Shown here: positions 35,330-47,025 of the stretch, one piece after another
How positions within the stretch are numbered: position 1 is the first letter of the stretch
Layout: the number at the start of each line of letters is the position of its first letter
Origin: Accumulibacter sp.
Lineage (GTDB): Bacteria; Pseudomonadota; Gammaproteobacteria; Burkholderiales; Rhodocyclaceae
Reading direction: 5' to 3'
DNA: 64,000 nt
NCBI RefSeq assembly: GCF_023806625.1
Contig: NZ_JAMTDX010000041.1
Span: 43,323-107,322 of the forward strand
Position numbers and translations under genes: made by a program
Notes under the pieces: model-generated
The model's database searches: none
What the model was told of the DNA's origin: nothing
Seen by the model: the letters and a program-made list of their open reading frames with translations, nothing else

Positions 35330-35959
35330 ATGAAATTGAGCAGCAGCAGTTTCGAGGAGGGTCAGAGGATCCCGGGCGAGTGCGCTTTCTGCATTCACGA
35401 CCCCGACCATCACGTCTGCCTCGGGAGCAACCGGAATCCCCACCTGGCATGGTCGGGGGTACCAGCCGGAACACGGTCTTTCGTGGTGATCTGTCACGAC
35501 CCCGATGTACCGAGCCGCGGCGACGACGTCAACCAGGAGGGACGCACCGTCCCCGCGTCGCTGCCGAGAGTAGACTTCTTTCACTGGGTGCTCGTCGACC
35601 TCCCGGCGACGGTGAACGGGATCGGCGAAGGCGAGTTCTCGAACGAGGTGACACCACGCGGCAAGGCTGGCCCACATGCTCCCCACGGGTCGCGGCAGGG
35701 GATCAACGACTACACCGGCTGGTTCGCCGGCGACAACGACATGCGCGGTGACTACTACGGTTACGACGGTCCGTGCCCGCCATGGAACGACGAGATCGTG
35801 CACCACTATGTGTTCACGGTCTTCGCTCTCGACGTCGCGACTCTCGGTGTCGAGGGTAAGCTTACCGGTCAGCTGGTGCGCGCGGCAATCGAGGGCCATG
35901 TGCTCGATCAGGCCAGCCTGACCGGAACCTACACGCTCACCCCCGCGCTGCTCGCGTAG
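35330..35959 (+). CDS. YbhB/YbcL family (PEBP/Raf kinase inhibitor-like) protein
   Basis: This 209-residue phosphatidylethanolamine-binding-protein family member has the ligand-site segments HDPDVPS, FFHWVLVDLPATV and a YDGPCPPWNDEIVHHYVFTVFAL region typical of bacterial YbhB. There is no signal peptide. The ATG at 35330 is chosen because AGGAGG ends 6 bases upstream; the frame extends to a TTG at 35324. Function in bacteria is unclear. A hairpin follows the stop. Confidence 0.88.
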   Translation: MKLSSSSFEEGQRIPGECAFCIHDPDHHVCLGSNRNPHLAWSGVPAGTRSFVVICHDPDVPSRGDDVNQEGRTVPASLPRVDFFHWVLVDLPATVNGIGEGEFSNEVTPRGKAGPHAPHGSRQGINDYTGWFAGDNDMRGDYYGYDGPCPPWNDEIVHHYVFTVFALDVATLGVEGKLTGQLVRAAIEGHVLDQASLTGTYTLTPALLA

Positions 35960-35971
35960 ATCCCGACCCGC

Positions 35972-36001
35972 TGCTTCTCCCGAACTGGCCCGGGAGAAGC
36001 A
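35972..36001 (+). terminator. hairpin after the PEBP gene
   Basis: An 11-bp perfect stem (TGCTTCTCCCG / CGGGAGAAGCA, 8-base loop) starts 12 bases after the stop codon. There is no strong T run, so termination may be weak. Confidence 0.55.
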
Positions 36002-36203
36002 GGATTCGTCTCGGCCAGGCGCTTCTCCGCTGGCCGATTCTCCTCCTCGAGAAGGTCTTGCCGGCAAGGCGTCGAGGAGACCCCAGGCTGTCCCGCCCGG
36101 ACCGCCGGGTTGAAGGGCAACCTGGCCAGGCGGCGAGGGCGTCCTGGTGCGCGCTGGAATGCTCGGCACAGGGCGGTGCGTCGGCCGTTTTGGGGACCAG
36201 CGG

Positions 36204-36267
36204 CCGGGAGGCAGCTGCCTGCCTCCCGGTGCTGGAAAAGGAAACGGGCCGCATGGCGGCCCGTTTC
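36204..36267 (-). terminator. tandem hairpins after hppA (bidirectional)
   Basis: GAAACGGGCCGC / GCGGCCCGTTTC (36241-36267) forms a 12-bp stem with a 3-base loop, followed on the minus strand by CTTTTCC; it lies about 47 bases past the hppA stop. A second perfect 11-bp stem with loop CTGC follows at 36204-36229. The 354-base gap 35960-36313 holds these and the PEBP hairpin but no gene. Confidence 0.7.
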
Positions 36268-36313
36268 GTTGCCCAGTCGTGGCTGCGACCCTGAAGTCGC
36301 GGCCGGGTGAGCA

Positions 36314-38740
<2,427 letters not shown>

Positions 38741-39158
38741 CCTCCCTCTCTGAGAAGAGTTACCCGAACCCTGCGAAGCCGACCCGGACTCGGGAACGAC
38801 CCCGCGACTTGATCACGATGACCGGCTGGAACGGCTACGTTGCTTCGAGCCATGAGCGCGAGACCGGCGCACAGGCGGCAACGGCAACCGGACCCCGCCC
38901 GGCGAACACTCTGCCCGAGCCGGGCGAACCGCGAATCTGCGACCAGCGAGGCGTCTTCCGGGCCAGCTCCGACACCTGATCAAGGCGCTCTTCCTGGCCG
39001 CACGACAACCTCTCCCCAAGACGATCAGCAATCCCGCGCGCGGTCAATCGGCGTGTCAGCAGGCCGCCGCCATGCTGGGCGAGCTCGTTCAGATACTCTC
39101 GCGTCGCTCCATTCGAGAGCCGATTCGTCAGCCAGCGTGCCGCAGCCATCCGGTGTCG
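38741..39158. other. hppA upstream region
   Basis: The stretch between adk and hppA (418 bases) should hold the hppA promoter and leader. I see no clear promoter. One open frame on the minus strand covers most of it and is listed separately as doubtful. Confidence 0.4.
38835..39149 (-). CDS. hypothetical protein (doubtful)
   Basis: A 104-residue frame starts 10 bases after the adk stop. Its first half looks protein-like and helical (REYLNELAQHGGGLLTRRLT, RLGERLSCGQEERLDQVSEL), but the second half is low-complexity. Third-position GC is lower than in neighbouring genes. I do not recognise a family; it may be a chance frame. Confidence 0.3.
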   Translation of the reverse strand: MAAARWLTNRLSNGATREYLNELAQHGGGLLTRRLTARGIADRLGERLSCGQEERLDQVSELARKTPRWSQIRGSPGSGRVFAGRGPVAVAACAPVSRSWLEAT

Positions 39159-39821
<663 letters not shown>

Positions 39822-39943
39822 TCAGAGAGAATCGTCACGCGCTGTTTGTATTCTAGATCAGAGACTTGTATTCGAGCGTCGAGGCCGGATCAGCACGTTG
39901 TCGTGATCGGCAGGCGGAAACTTACCGCCAAACGCCCGGATGG

Positions 39944-40753
39944 TCAAACCTTTTCGAAGTGTTCCTGCATCCGCCGGGCGTCTTCCGGGGTGTCTACGCC
40001 AGCACCCGGCCGGTGTTCGGCAATCAGTACGCTGATCCGGTGACCGTGCCATAGGGCACGCAACTGCTCGAGAGCCTCGAGCCCTTCGAGCGGCGAGCGG
40101 GCGAGCGTGCGGTAGAGGCGGAGGAAACGCGCGCGGTACGCGTAGACGCCGACATGCCGGTAGGCGATCATCTCCGCGGGCAGCGTCTCGCCTCCCGCTT
40201 CATGAGCGAAGTGATCGCGAGCGTAGGGTATCGGCGCACGCGAGAAGTACAGGGCGTCGCCTGTCGCCCTGACGACGACCTTGACGACGTGCGGATTGAA
40301 AAAGTCCGCAGCCTCGACGAGCGGGTGGGCGACGGTGGCCATGTCGGCGCCGCTGCTGGCCAGCTGCTCTGCGGTTCGGGCGATCAGCGCCGGATCGATC
40401 AGCGGCTCGTCGCCCTGCACATTGACGACGATGGTCTCGTCACTCCAGCCTGACAGATCGACGACCTCGGCGAGTCGATCGGTCCCGCTGGCATGCGCCG
40501 GGCTGGTCGGCACGGCGTGCACGCCATGATCCCTGGCGGTGGCCAGGACCAGATGGTGATCGGTGGCGACGACCACCTCATCGGCCCCCGAGAGCCGGGC
40601 GCGCTCGGCCACGCGTACGACCATCGGCTTGCCGCCCAGATCGAGCAGCGGTTTGGCGGGCAGGCGGGTGGAGCCGTACCGCGCGGGGATGACGACCTTG
40701 AAGGGCAGCGCGGCGGAGGGTGGCGCCGACCGCGGACTCCGTTCAGAGTTCAT
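39944..40753 (-). CDS. kdsB: 3-deoxy-manno-octulosonate cytidylyltransferase
   Basis: It activates Kdo as CMP-Kdo for lipopolysaccharide core synthesis. The 269-residue protein has the nucleotide-binding [17 protein letters not shown] and the [11 protein letters not shown] segment of the family. The start at 40753 (MNSERSP) is chosen; the frame is open far upstream through the Trm112 gene and lpxK, but in the wrong frame for those genes. It overlaps the Trm112 gene by 11 bases. Confidence 0.95.
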   Translation of the reverse strand: MNSERSPRSAPPSAALPFKVVIPARYGSTRLPAKPLLDLGGKPMVVRVAERARLSGADEVVVATDHHLVLATARDHGVHAVPTSPAHASGTDRLAEVVDLSGWSDETIVVNVQGDEPLIDPALIARTAEQLASSGADMATVAHPLVEAADFFNPHVVKVVVRATGDALYFSRAPIPYARDHFAHEAGGETLPAEMIAYRHVGVYAYRARFLRLYRTLARSPLEGLEALEQLRALWHGHRISVLIAEHRPGAGVDTPEDARRMQEHFEKV

Positions 40754-40919
40754 CCGTCGACAGCGGTCGTGCCTCGTCGGCGAGCATGACCGGAATCCCG
40801 TCACGCACCGGATAGGCCAGCCGGCAGGGTTTACAGACGAGCTCGTGGCTGGCCTTGCGGTATTCGAGGTTGGCCTTGCACACCGGGCAGACAAGGATGT
40901 CAAGCAGACGGGCGTCCAT
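40743..40919 (-). CDS. Trm112 family protein
   Basis: This 58-residue protein ([20 protein letters not shown], then [18 protein letters not shown]) has the two Cys-x2-Cys pairs and the C-terminal IPVM segment of the Trm112/YcaR family of small zinc-ribbon-like proteins. It sits between lpxK and kdsB, as in most Proteobacteria, with overlaps of 20 bases with lpxK and 11 with kdsB, so translation is coupled. Eukaryotic Trm112 activates methyltransferases; the bacterial role is less clear. Confidence 0.92.
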   Translation of the reverse strand: MDARLLDILVCPVCKANLEYRKASHELVCKPCRLAYPVRDGIPVMLADEARPLSTDEL

Positions 40920-41949
40920 CGAGTCTCTCCAGAATCATCTCGAACAGGCCGGACTGGCCCGGTTCCGCGCCGATCGCAGCGTCGACCGGCAATACCCAAG
41001 CCTCGCCGAGAGCCAGTGCGGAACATTTTACCGCATCTTTTTCGGTCATCAGCAGCACACCGTCGCGCGCGAAAGCCAGATCAGCCTCGCTGTACGGGTG
41101 GTGATCGGGGAACGGGTGCGCCTCGAATTTGAGCCCGAGGGTGGACAGGTGTCGGAAAAAGCGATTCGGCTCGCCGATTCCGGCGATCGCATACAGCTTT
41201 CGGCCAGCCAGCGACTGCGCCGTGCAGAACCCTTCCGTCGGGCCACCGAGGGCGACGAAGCGATCACCGACCAGGCGCATCGTGAAGCGCGGAGTGTTTC
41301 TGGCCGCCTTCTCTGTGCGCGCTTCGGGTATTCCGTTCCAGATCACGGCACTGACCTGTGCGAGACGCCAGAGGGGTTCGCGGAGCGGACCGGCAGGCAG
41401 CAGGCGGCCGTTTCCTGCCCCGCGCCCGTCCAGCACGGCCAGTTCCAGCGAGCGCTGCAGGCCGTAGTGCTGCAGGCCGTCGTCGGAGATGATCACGTCG
41501 CATTCGGGGTGCGCAGCGAGCAGCGCGGATCCGGCAGCACAGCGGTCGCGGCCGACGAAGACCGGTACTCCTCCACGCCGGGCGAGCAGCACCGGCTCGT
41601 CACCGACCAGCGCCGAAAGCGAAGCAGCCGTCACCGCCTGAATGCCCTGGCCCGCGCCTCCGTAGCCGCGGCTGATCACTCCGGGATGCCAGCCGCGCTC
41701 CCGGAAGTTCCTGACCAGCCAGAGCACCAGCGGGGTCTTGCCGCTGCCGCCGACGGTCAGATTGCCGACCACGACCACCGGGACCGGCAGCCGACCGCCG
41801 GCCAGCAGACCGCAACGGTAGAGCAGACGCCGCAGCGCGGCAAGCCAGGCGAAGGTCCACGAAAGCGGCAGGAGCGGCCAGTGGGACACCGGCAGGCGTT
41901 GCTCGTACCAACCGTCGACGAGCCGTCGAGCGAGGCCGGCGACGGCCAT
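40900..41949 (-). CDS. lpxK: tetraacyldisaccharide 4'-kinase
   Basis: It phosphorylates the 4' position of the lipid A precursor at the inner membrane. The 349-residue protein has an N-terminal hydrophobic helix and the P-loop [13 protein letters not shown] near residue 65, with the SRGYGG motif a little further on. It overlaps exbD at its start by one base and the Trm112 gene at its end. Confidence 0.95.
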   Translation of the reverse strand: MAVAGLARRLVDGWYEQRLPVSHWPLLPLSWTFAWLAALRRLLYRCGLLAGGRLPVPVVVVGNLTVGGSGKTPLVLWLVRNFRERGWHPGVISRGYGGAGQGIQAVTAASLSALVGDEPVLLARRGGVPVFVGRDRCAAGSALLAAHPECDVIISDDGLQHYGLQRSLELAVLDGRGAGNGRLLPAGPLREPLWRLAQVSAVIWNGIPEARTEKAARNTPRFTMRLVGDRFVALGGPTEGFCTAQSLAGRKLYAIAGIGEPNRFFRHLSTLGLKFEAHPFPDHHPYSEADLAFARDGVLLMTEKDAVKCSALALGEAWVLPVDAAIGAEPGQSGLFEMILERLDGRPSA

Positions 41950-42365
41950 CAGCGAGGCGACTGGGTGGCGAAGGATATCCGCGGATAACCGGCCGTCTGC
42001 GCAGCCTGCATGATGTCGATGACGCTTTGATAATTCGCCTTGGCGTCGGCGTTGATCACGATCACCGGTTCCTTCGTATCGCCTGCGGCGCGGCGCATCG
42101 CTTCGCCGATCGCCTGCACATTGACCACCGCGAGCGGAACCTTGTTGATCAGGACCTGTCCGCTCGCGGTCAGCGTGACGTCGATCTCGTTGGGCGGTTC
42201 TGCCCGCTTGCTCGCGTCGGCCGTCGGCAGATTGATCTCCAGTCCGGAGAACTTCGCGTAGGTGGTGGTGAGCATCAGGAAGATGATGATCACCAGCAGC
42301 ACGTCGATCATCGGGATCAGATTGATCTCCGGTTGTTCGCTGATCCGGCCGCGACGAAAGTCCAT
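41949..42365 (-). CDS. ExbD/TolR family biopolymer transport protein
   Basis: This 138-residue protein has one N-terminal transmembrane helix (about 17-37) containing the essential Asp of IPMIDVLLVI, followed by a periplasmic domain. The ATG at 42365 is chosen because GAGGAAG lies 5 bases upstream. With the preceding ExbB-like gene it forms a proton-motive-force transducing complex. It may serve TonB or lipid A/envelope export, given the fixed linkage to lpxK in Betaproteobacteria. Confidence 0.92.
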   Translation of the reverse strand: MDFRRGRISEQPEINLIPMIDVLLVIIIFLMLTTTYAKFSGLEINLPTADASKRAEPPNEIDVTLTASGQVLINKVPLAVVNVQAIGEAMRRAAGDTKEPVIVINADAKANYQSVIDIMQAAQTAGYPRISFATQSPR

Positions 42366-42375
42366 CAGATCTTCC

Positions 42376-42984
42376 TCAGCCGCGGCGCTGGCCGTGCAGG
42401 ACCTCGACGAGGCGAACCGCCTGCTGCTGCATCTCGACGACGAAGCCGTCGACGAGTGCACGGAAGTGCCGCCAGAAGATCATGCTCGGAATGGCGATCA
42501 GCAGACCGAAACCGGTGTTGTACAGGGCGATCGAGATGCCGTGGGCGAGCTGGATCGGGTTGCTGCCGGACGGCGCCTGCGAGCCGAAGATCTCGATCAT
42601 CCCGACAACGGTGCCGAAGAGACCCATCAGTGGGCTGATCGAAGCAATCGTGCCGAGCGTCGTCAGATAACGCTCGAGTTCGTGTGAGACGACGATGCCT
42701 GCTTCCTCGATCGCCTCCTTCATGATCTCCCGCGAGCTGCCGACGTTCCGGAGGCCCGCGCCAAGCACCCGGCCGAGCGGGGAATGGGCTTCCAGCTCAC
42801 CGATCATCGTCACGTTCACCCCATTCTGGCGGTACTCGGTGACCACCCGCTGCAGCAGCCCCGGCGGAACGACCTTGCTGCGTCTGAGTGTGACGAGGCG
42901 CTCGATGATCAGTGCCACGGCAATGACCGACGCCAGAAGCAGCGGCCAGATGGGCCAGCCGGCAGCCTGTACGATCGAAAACAC
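42376..42984 (-). CDS. MotA/TolQ/ExbB family proton channel protein
   Basis: This 202-residue inner-membrane protein has three hydrophobic segments: the first at the N-terminus, the other two in the second half around SISPLMGLFGTVVGMIEIF and GISIALYNTGFGLLIAIPSM. The Thr and Ala residues that line the ion channel in this family are present. It is the first gene of the minus-strand block exbB-exbD-lpxK-Trm112-kdsB. Its start is 90 bases from the divergent xseA. Confidence 0.93.
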   Translation of the reverse strand: MFSIVQAAGWPIWPLLLASVIAVALIIERLVTLRRSKVVPPGLLQRVVTEYRQNGVNVTMIGELEAHSPLGRVLGAGLRNVGSSREIMKEAIEEAGIVVSHELERYLTTLGTIASISPLMGLFGTVVGMIEIFGSQAPSGSNPIQLAHGISIALYNTGFGLLIAIPSMIFWRHFRALVDGFVVEMQQQAVRLVEVLHGQRRG

Positions 42985-43061
42985 GGGGACCTCCGGGATG
43001 TCTTGCGCAGGCGGGCACTTTAGCTTGCGCCGGCGTTTGCGGCAAGTCCCGGAGCTCCCTG

Positions 43062-43067
43062 TACAAT
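43062..43067 (+). promoter_or_regulatory. -10 box of xseA (possible leaderless start)
   Basis: TACAAT ends 7 bases before the xseA ATG, and a TTGCGG lies 19 bases further upstream. If used, transcription would begin at or next to the start codon; there is no Shine-Dalgarno sequence. Confidence 0.45.
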
Positions 43068-43073
43068 CTGCGC

Positions 43074-44483
43074 ATGGCTGATCTCTTCACGGTGGGCGCC
43101 GGGTCGCTGGCCGAGGCGCCGGTGCTCACGGTGTCGCTGCTCAATCGCCTTGCCCGGCAGCGCCTCGAGGCGGTGTTTCCGCTGTGCTGGGTGACCGGAG
43201 AGATCTCCGGTCTGGCTCGCGCGGCTTCGGGCCATGTCTATTTTTCTCTGAAAGACAGTGCGGCGCAGGTCCGCTGCGTGATGTTCCGCAGCCGCGCCGA
43301 CCTGCTCGGCTGGAGGCTCGAGAACGGACAGCACGTCGAAGCGCGCGTGCTGGTCACCCTCTATGAGGCACGAGGGGATTTCCAGCTCAACGTCGAGACG
43401 CTGCGCCGGGCGGGGATCGGCAACCTTTACGAGCAGTTTCTCCGCCTCAAGGAGCGGCTCGAACGTGAGGGACTGTTCGACGCCGCGGCCAAGCGCGCCG
43501 TGCCTGCTTTCCCGCGCCGTGTCGGTGTGGTCACTTCGCCCCAGGCGGCAGCGTTGCGAGACGTGCTGAGTACGCTCGAGCGGCGGGCGGCGCAGGTGAG
43601 CATCGTCGTCTATCCGACGCTGGTTCAGGGCGACGGAGCCGGCGAGCAGATCGCCCAGGCGATCCGCCGGGCTGGCCAACGGGCCGAGTGCGAGGTTCTG
43701 ATTCTCTGTCGGGGTGGGGGTAGCGTCGAGGATCTGTGGGCGTTCAACGACGAGGCTGTCGCGCGCGCGATCCGCGCTTGCCCGATTCCGGTGATCAGCG
43801 GGATCGGGCACGAAACGGACTTCACGATCGCCGATTTCGCGGCCGACCGGCGGGCGCCGACGCCGACTGCTGCAGCCGAGCTGGCCGCTCCGGAACGGGC
43901 CGTGTTGCTGGCCCGTGTGGCCGCTGGCCGGCTCGCCCTACGCCGCCAGTTCGAGCAGCAGCTGATTTCGCGCGGCCAGCAGCTCGACTGGTTGGCGCAT
44001 CGCCTGCAGGCGCCAGCGCAGTACCTTGCCCGACGTCGGGACGGTCTCGACGGCCTCAGGCTTCGCCTGCGCGCCGGGTTGCTCCAGACCGGGGTCAGCG
44101 CGCGTGGCCGGCTCGTCGATCTCGGCCAACGCCTGCTCCGCGTGCGTCCCGACCCGGACCGATTCGTCGGCGTGCTCGACGGACTCGCGCTGCGACTGCG
44201 CGGCGCGAGGCAGCAGACGCTGCTCGGCAAGTCGTCGCAGGTGACCCGGCTGGCCGCTGGGCTCGCTCACCTCAACCCGCGGGCAGTCCTCGATCGCGGC
44301 TATTGCCTGGTCTTCGACGCTCAGGGACGGATCGTTCGCGAGAGCCGGGTTCTGGAACCTCGACAGCCGATCGCTGTCTTCTTCCAGCGTGGTCGCGCCG
44401 ATGTGTCGGTGCTCGCCGTTTCCGATGACGAGACTATCCTCGGAAGCGGTGCCAGCGTTGTCACTGCGACGAGCGGCGAATAG
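43074..44483 (+). CDS. xseA: exodeoxyribonuclease VII large subunit
   Basis: This is the large subunit of the single-strand-specific nuclease that trims DNA in repair. The 469-residue protein has an N-terminal OB-fold domain (WVTGEISGLARAASGHVYFSLKD), the catalytic domain with RGGGSVEDLWAFNDE and GHETDFTIADFAADRRAPTPTAAAE, and a C-terminal coiled-coil part. The small subunit XseB is not in the window. Confidence 0.95.
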   Translation: MADLFTVGAGSLAEAPVLTVSLLNRLARQRLEAVFPLCWVTGEISGLARAASGHVYFSLKDSAAQVRCVMFRSRADLLGWRLENGQHVEARVLVTLYEARGDFQLNVETLRRAGIGNLYEQFLRLKERLEREGLFDAAAKRAVPAFPRRVGVVTSPQAAALRDVLSTLERRAAQVSIVVYPTLVQGDGAGEQIAQAIRRAGQRAECEVLILCRGGGSVEDLWAFNDEAVARAIRACPIPVISGIGHETDFTIADFAADRRAPTPTAAAELAAPERAVLLARVAAGRLALRRQFEQQLISRGQQLDWLAHRLQAPAQYLARRRDGLDGLRLRLRAGLLQTGVSARGRLVDLGQRLLRVRPDPDRFVGVLDGLALRLRGARQQTLLGKSSQVTRLAAGLAHLNPRAVLDRGYCLVFDAQGRIVRESRVLEPRQPIAVFFQRGRADVSVLAVSDDETILGSGASVVTATSGE

Positions 44484-44570
44484 AATCCCGTCCATGCGCG
44501 AGACGGGATTTCCGGCATGTCCAGCGCCTTTTTCAGTCCCTTCACCAGACAGTCTCACGGAGAACCTCAG

Positions 44571-45158
44571 ATGGAACATCAGCTGCCTCAACTGCCCTTC
44601 GCGATCGGTGCGCTCGCTCCGCACATGTCCCAGGAGACGCTCGAATACCATCACGGAAAGCACCACCAGGCCTATGTCACGAATCTCAACAACCTGATCA
44701 AGGGTACCGACTACGAGGCCCTCGGGCTCGAAGAAATCGTCAGGAAAGCGCCGCCGGGCGGCATCTACAACAACGCCGCGCAGGTCTGGAACCACAGCTT
44801 CTTCTGGAACTGCCTGACGCCCGACGGCGGGGGCGCGCCGGCCGGTGGGCTGGGCGCTGCGATCAATACGCGATGGGGTTCTTATGCCGAGTTCGCGAAA
44901 GCCTTTCAGGCCTCGGCCGTCGGCAATTTCGGTTCGGGCTGGACCTGGCTGGTCCGCAAGCCCGATGGTGCCGTCGACATCGTCAATATGGGCGCCGCGG
45001 GAACGCCGCTGACCACCGGCGACAAGGCACTGCTGTGCATCGACGTGTGGGAGCACGCCTACTACATCGACTACCGGAACCTTCGTCCGAAGTTCGTCGA
45101 AACCTTTCTCAACAGCCTGGTGAACTGGCGCTTCGCCGAAAGCAACTTCGCAGACTGA
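44571..45158 (+). CDS. sodB: superoxide dismutase (Fe)
   Basis: It dismutates superoxide in the cytoplasm. The 195-residue protein has the four metal ligands: the His in EYHHGKHHQAY, His in WNHSFFW, and Asp and His in DVWEHAYY. The Gln in NNAAQVWNH is placed as in iron enzymes. The ATG at 44571 fits the family N-terminus (MEHQLPQLPF); the frame extends 18 codons further up. It is convergent with ssb. Confidence 0.95.
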   Translation: MEHQLPQLPFAIGALAPHMSQETLEYHHGKHHQAYVTNLNNLIKGTDYEALGLEEIVRKAPPGGIYNNAAQVWNHSFFWNCLTPDGGGAPAGGLGAAINTRWGSYAEFAKAFQASAVGNFGSGWTWLVRKPDGAVDIVNMGAAGTPLTTGDKALLCIDVWEHAYYIDYRNLRPKFVETFLNSLVNWRFAESNFAD

Positions 45159-45214
45159 CGGTCGGCAGCAGCCGAGCCTCGGATCAGGCGTGGTGCGGCG
45201 CGCGCTTCGGCGCC

Positions 45215-45694
45215 TCAGAAGGGAATGTCGTCGTCCATGTCCTCGAAGCTCGGCGTCTTCTTCGCCGGCGTCGGGCGCGAAGAGCCGGCCCCGCCGGCGC
45301 TTGACGAGGGCATTGCGCCGCCATATTCGCTCTCCGCGGACGCCGGCGCGCCAAGTCCTTCCCGGCTGCCGAGCATCTTCATGTCATTGGCGATGATCTC
45401 GGTCGTGTACCGCTCGTTGCCATCCTTGTCCTGCCACTTGTTGGTCCGGATCCGTCCTTCCACATAGACCTGGCGACCCTTCTTGAGGTACTGGCCGGCC
45501 GTTTCGGCCAGCTTGCCGAAGAAGACGATCCGGTGCCATTCGGTGTTCTCGCGGTATTCCCCCGAATTCTTGTCGCGAATCCGGTCAGTGGTGGCGATCC
45601 TGATGTTGCACACCGCGTCACCGCTGGACAGATAACGCGTTTCCGGGTCGGCTCCGAGATTGCCGACGAGAATCACCTTGTTTACCGAAGCCAT
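45215..45694 (-). CDS. ssb: single-stranded DNA-binding protein
   Basis: This replication and repair protein has 159 residues. It has the OB-fold domain in the first about 110 residues ([17 protein letters not shown] at the start), a Gly/Ser-rich linker, and the acidic protein-docking tail ending [16 protein letters not shown] precedes the ATG. A perfect -10 box lies about 45 bases upstream, inside the end of the MFS gene. Confidence 0.96.
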   Translation of the reverse strand: MASVNKVILVGNLGADPETRYLSSGDAVCNIRIATTDRIRDKNSGEYRENTEWHRIVFFGKLAETAGQYLKKGRQVYVEGRIRTNKWQDKDGNERYTTEIIANDMKMLGSREGLGAPASAESEYGGAMPSSSAGGAGSSRPTPAKKTPSFEDMDDDIPF

Positions 45695-45737
45695 GCTGTG
45701 TTCCCCCTGTACTGGTGGGCTGGAAGAGAGCGATCAA

Positions 45738-45743
45738 ATTATA
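45738..45743 (-). promoter_or_regulatory. -10 box of ssb
   Basis: On the minus strand there is a perfect TATAAT about 45 bases before the ssb start, overlapping the last codons of the upstream MFS gene. The -35 is weak. Confidence 0.45.
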
Positions 45744-46956
45744 GGTGCTTTTGTCCGGCTGCTTCGGGCCTGCGCAGGGCGCTTGCCGGTAGGGTCAATC
45801 CGAGGATCAGCCAGACCGCTGCCAGCGCCGCTCCAACCGTCCAGACGGCGAGTGCTCCGGCGTTCTTGGCGAGAGTGCCACCGATGACGCCGCCGAGGAA
45901 GAGCCCGATTGCCTGCGTCGTATTGTATATCCCGAGTGCCGCGCCCTTGGCGTGGGACGGGGCGATGCGCGAGATCAGTGAAGGCTGCATCGCTTCGAGC
46001 ACGTTGAATGCAGTGAAGAACAGCGTCAGGCAGACGAACAGGCTGTGGAGTCCGTTGGCGAACAGCCCGAATCCGGCCTCGACGACGATCAGCATCCCGA
46101 TGGCCAGATTGAAGACCAGTTTGACGTGGGCGAAGCGCTCGGCCAGGACGATCGCCGGAACCATGACCAAGAAGGAGAGCAGCAGCGCGGGCAGGTAGAC
46201 CTGCCAGTGGTCGCTGACCGGCAGGCCGCCTGCCTGGACCAGCTCAGCCGGCAACACGACCCACATCGCGGTGAGCATCAGGTGCAGCGCCAGGACGCCG
46301 AAGTTGAGGCGCTGCAGCCGGCCGTCGGTGAGCACCTCGATGAAACTCGGCCAGGCGGGCTGGCGCGGAACCATGGGCGCTGCAGGGATGACCTTCAGGA
46401 CGAGGGCGATGGCCAGCAGGGCGAGGACGCCGGTCAGGGCAAATATCCCGGACATGCCGACCAGCGAGTAGAGCAGTGGCGCGGCGACCATCGATAGCGC
46501 GAACATCAGACCGATCGACGAACCGATCATCGCCATCACCTTGGTGAGGTGCTGTTCGCGCGTGAGATCAGCCGCCAGTGCGGTCACCGCGGCGGAAATG
46601 GCTCCGCTTCCCTGCAACACGCGGCCGACGATCACCAGATAGATGTCGCTGGCGCCGGCGGCAACGAAGCTCCCCGCCGCAAAGAGCAGCAGCCCGACGA
46701 CGATCACCGGCTTGCGACCGAAGCGATCGGACGCGGCGCCGTAGGCGATCTGCAGGCAGGCCTGGGTCAGCCCATAGGCTCCCAGGGCCATGCCGACGAG
46801 AGCGGCGTCGTCGCCCGAAGGCAGCTCGCGGGCATGGATCGCGAAGACCGGCAGGATCAGGAACAGGCCGAGCATGCGCAGGGCGAAGACCGCCGCCAGG
46901 CTGATGCCGGCGCGCCTTTCTTCACGGCTCATGCGGTCGGTGATCAGGGCGGTCAT
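45739..46956 (-). CDS. MFS transporter
   Basis: This 405-residue 12-helix transporter resembles the drug:H+ antiporter branch, with the loop [24 protein letters not shown] between helices 2 and 3. The substrate is not evident. Its location between uvrA (divergent) and ssb is the usual one for this family in Betaproteobacteria. The start codon is 69 bases from that of uvrA. Confidence 0.9.
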   Translation of the reverse strand: MTALITDRMSREERRAGISLAAVFALRMLGLFLILPVFAIHARELPSGDDAALVGMALGAYGLTQACLQIAYGAASDRFGRKPVIVVGLLLFAAGSFVAAGASDIYLVIVGRVLQGSGAISAAVTALAADLTREQHLTKVMAMIGSSIGLMFALSMVAAPLLYSLVGMSGIFALTGVLALLAIALVLKVIPAAPMVPRQPAWPSFIEVLTDGRLQRLNFGVLALHLMLTAMWVVLPAELVQAGGLPVSDHWQVYLPALLLSFLVMVPAIVLAERFAHVKLVFNLAIGMLIVVEAGFGLFANGLHSLFVCLTLFFTAFNVLEAMQPSLISRIAPSHAKGAALGIYNTTQAIGLFLGGVIGGTLAKNAGALAVWTVGAALAAVWLILGLTLPASALRRPEAAGQKHL

Positions 46957-47025
46957 GGAATTTGCTGCGCAGCTGCGAGATTCCGTATATTAGCAGGTTT
47001 GCTCATGCTTCCCGGCGAGCTGCTC

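Noticed and set aside
46983-46996. Possible LexA box (CCGTATATTAGCAG) before uvrA
   Set aside because: The CTG/CAG-type half sites are spaced by 8 rather than 10 bases and the first half has a mismatch, so it does not fit the SOS-box consensus.
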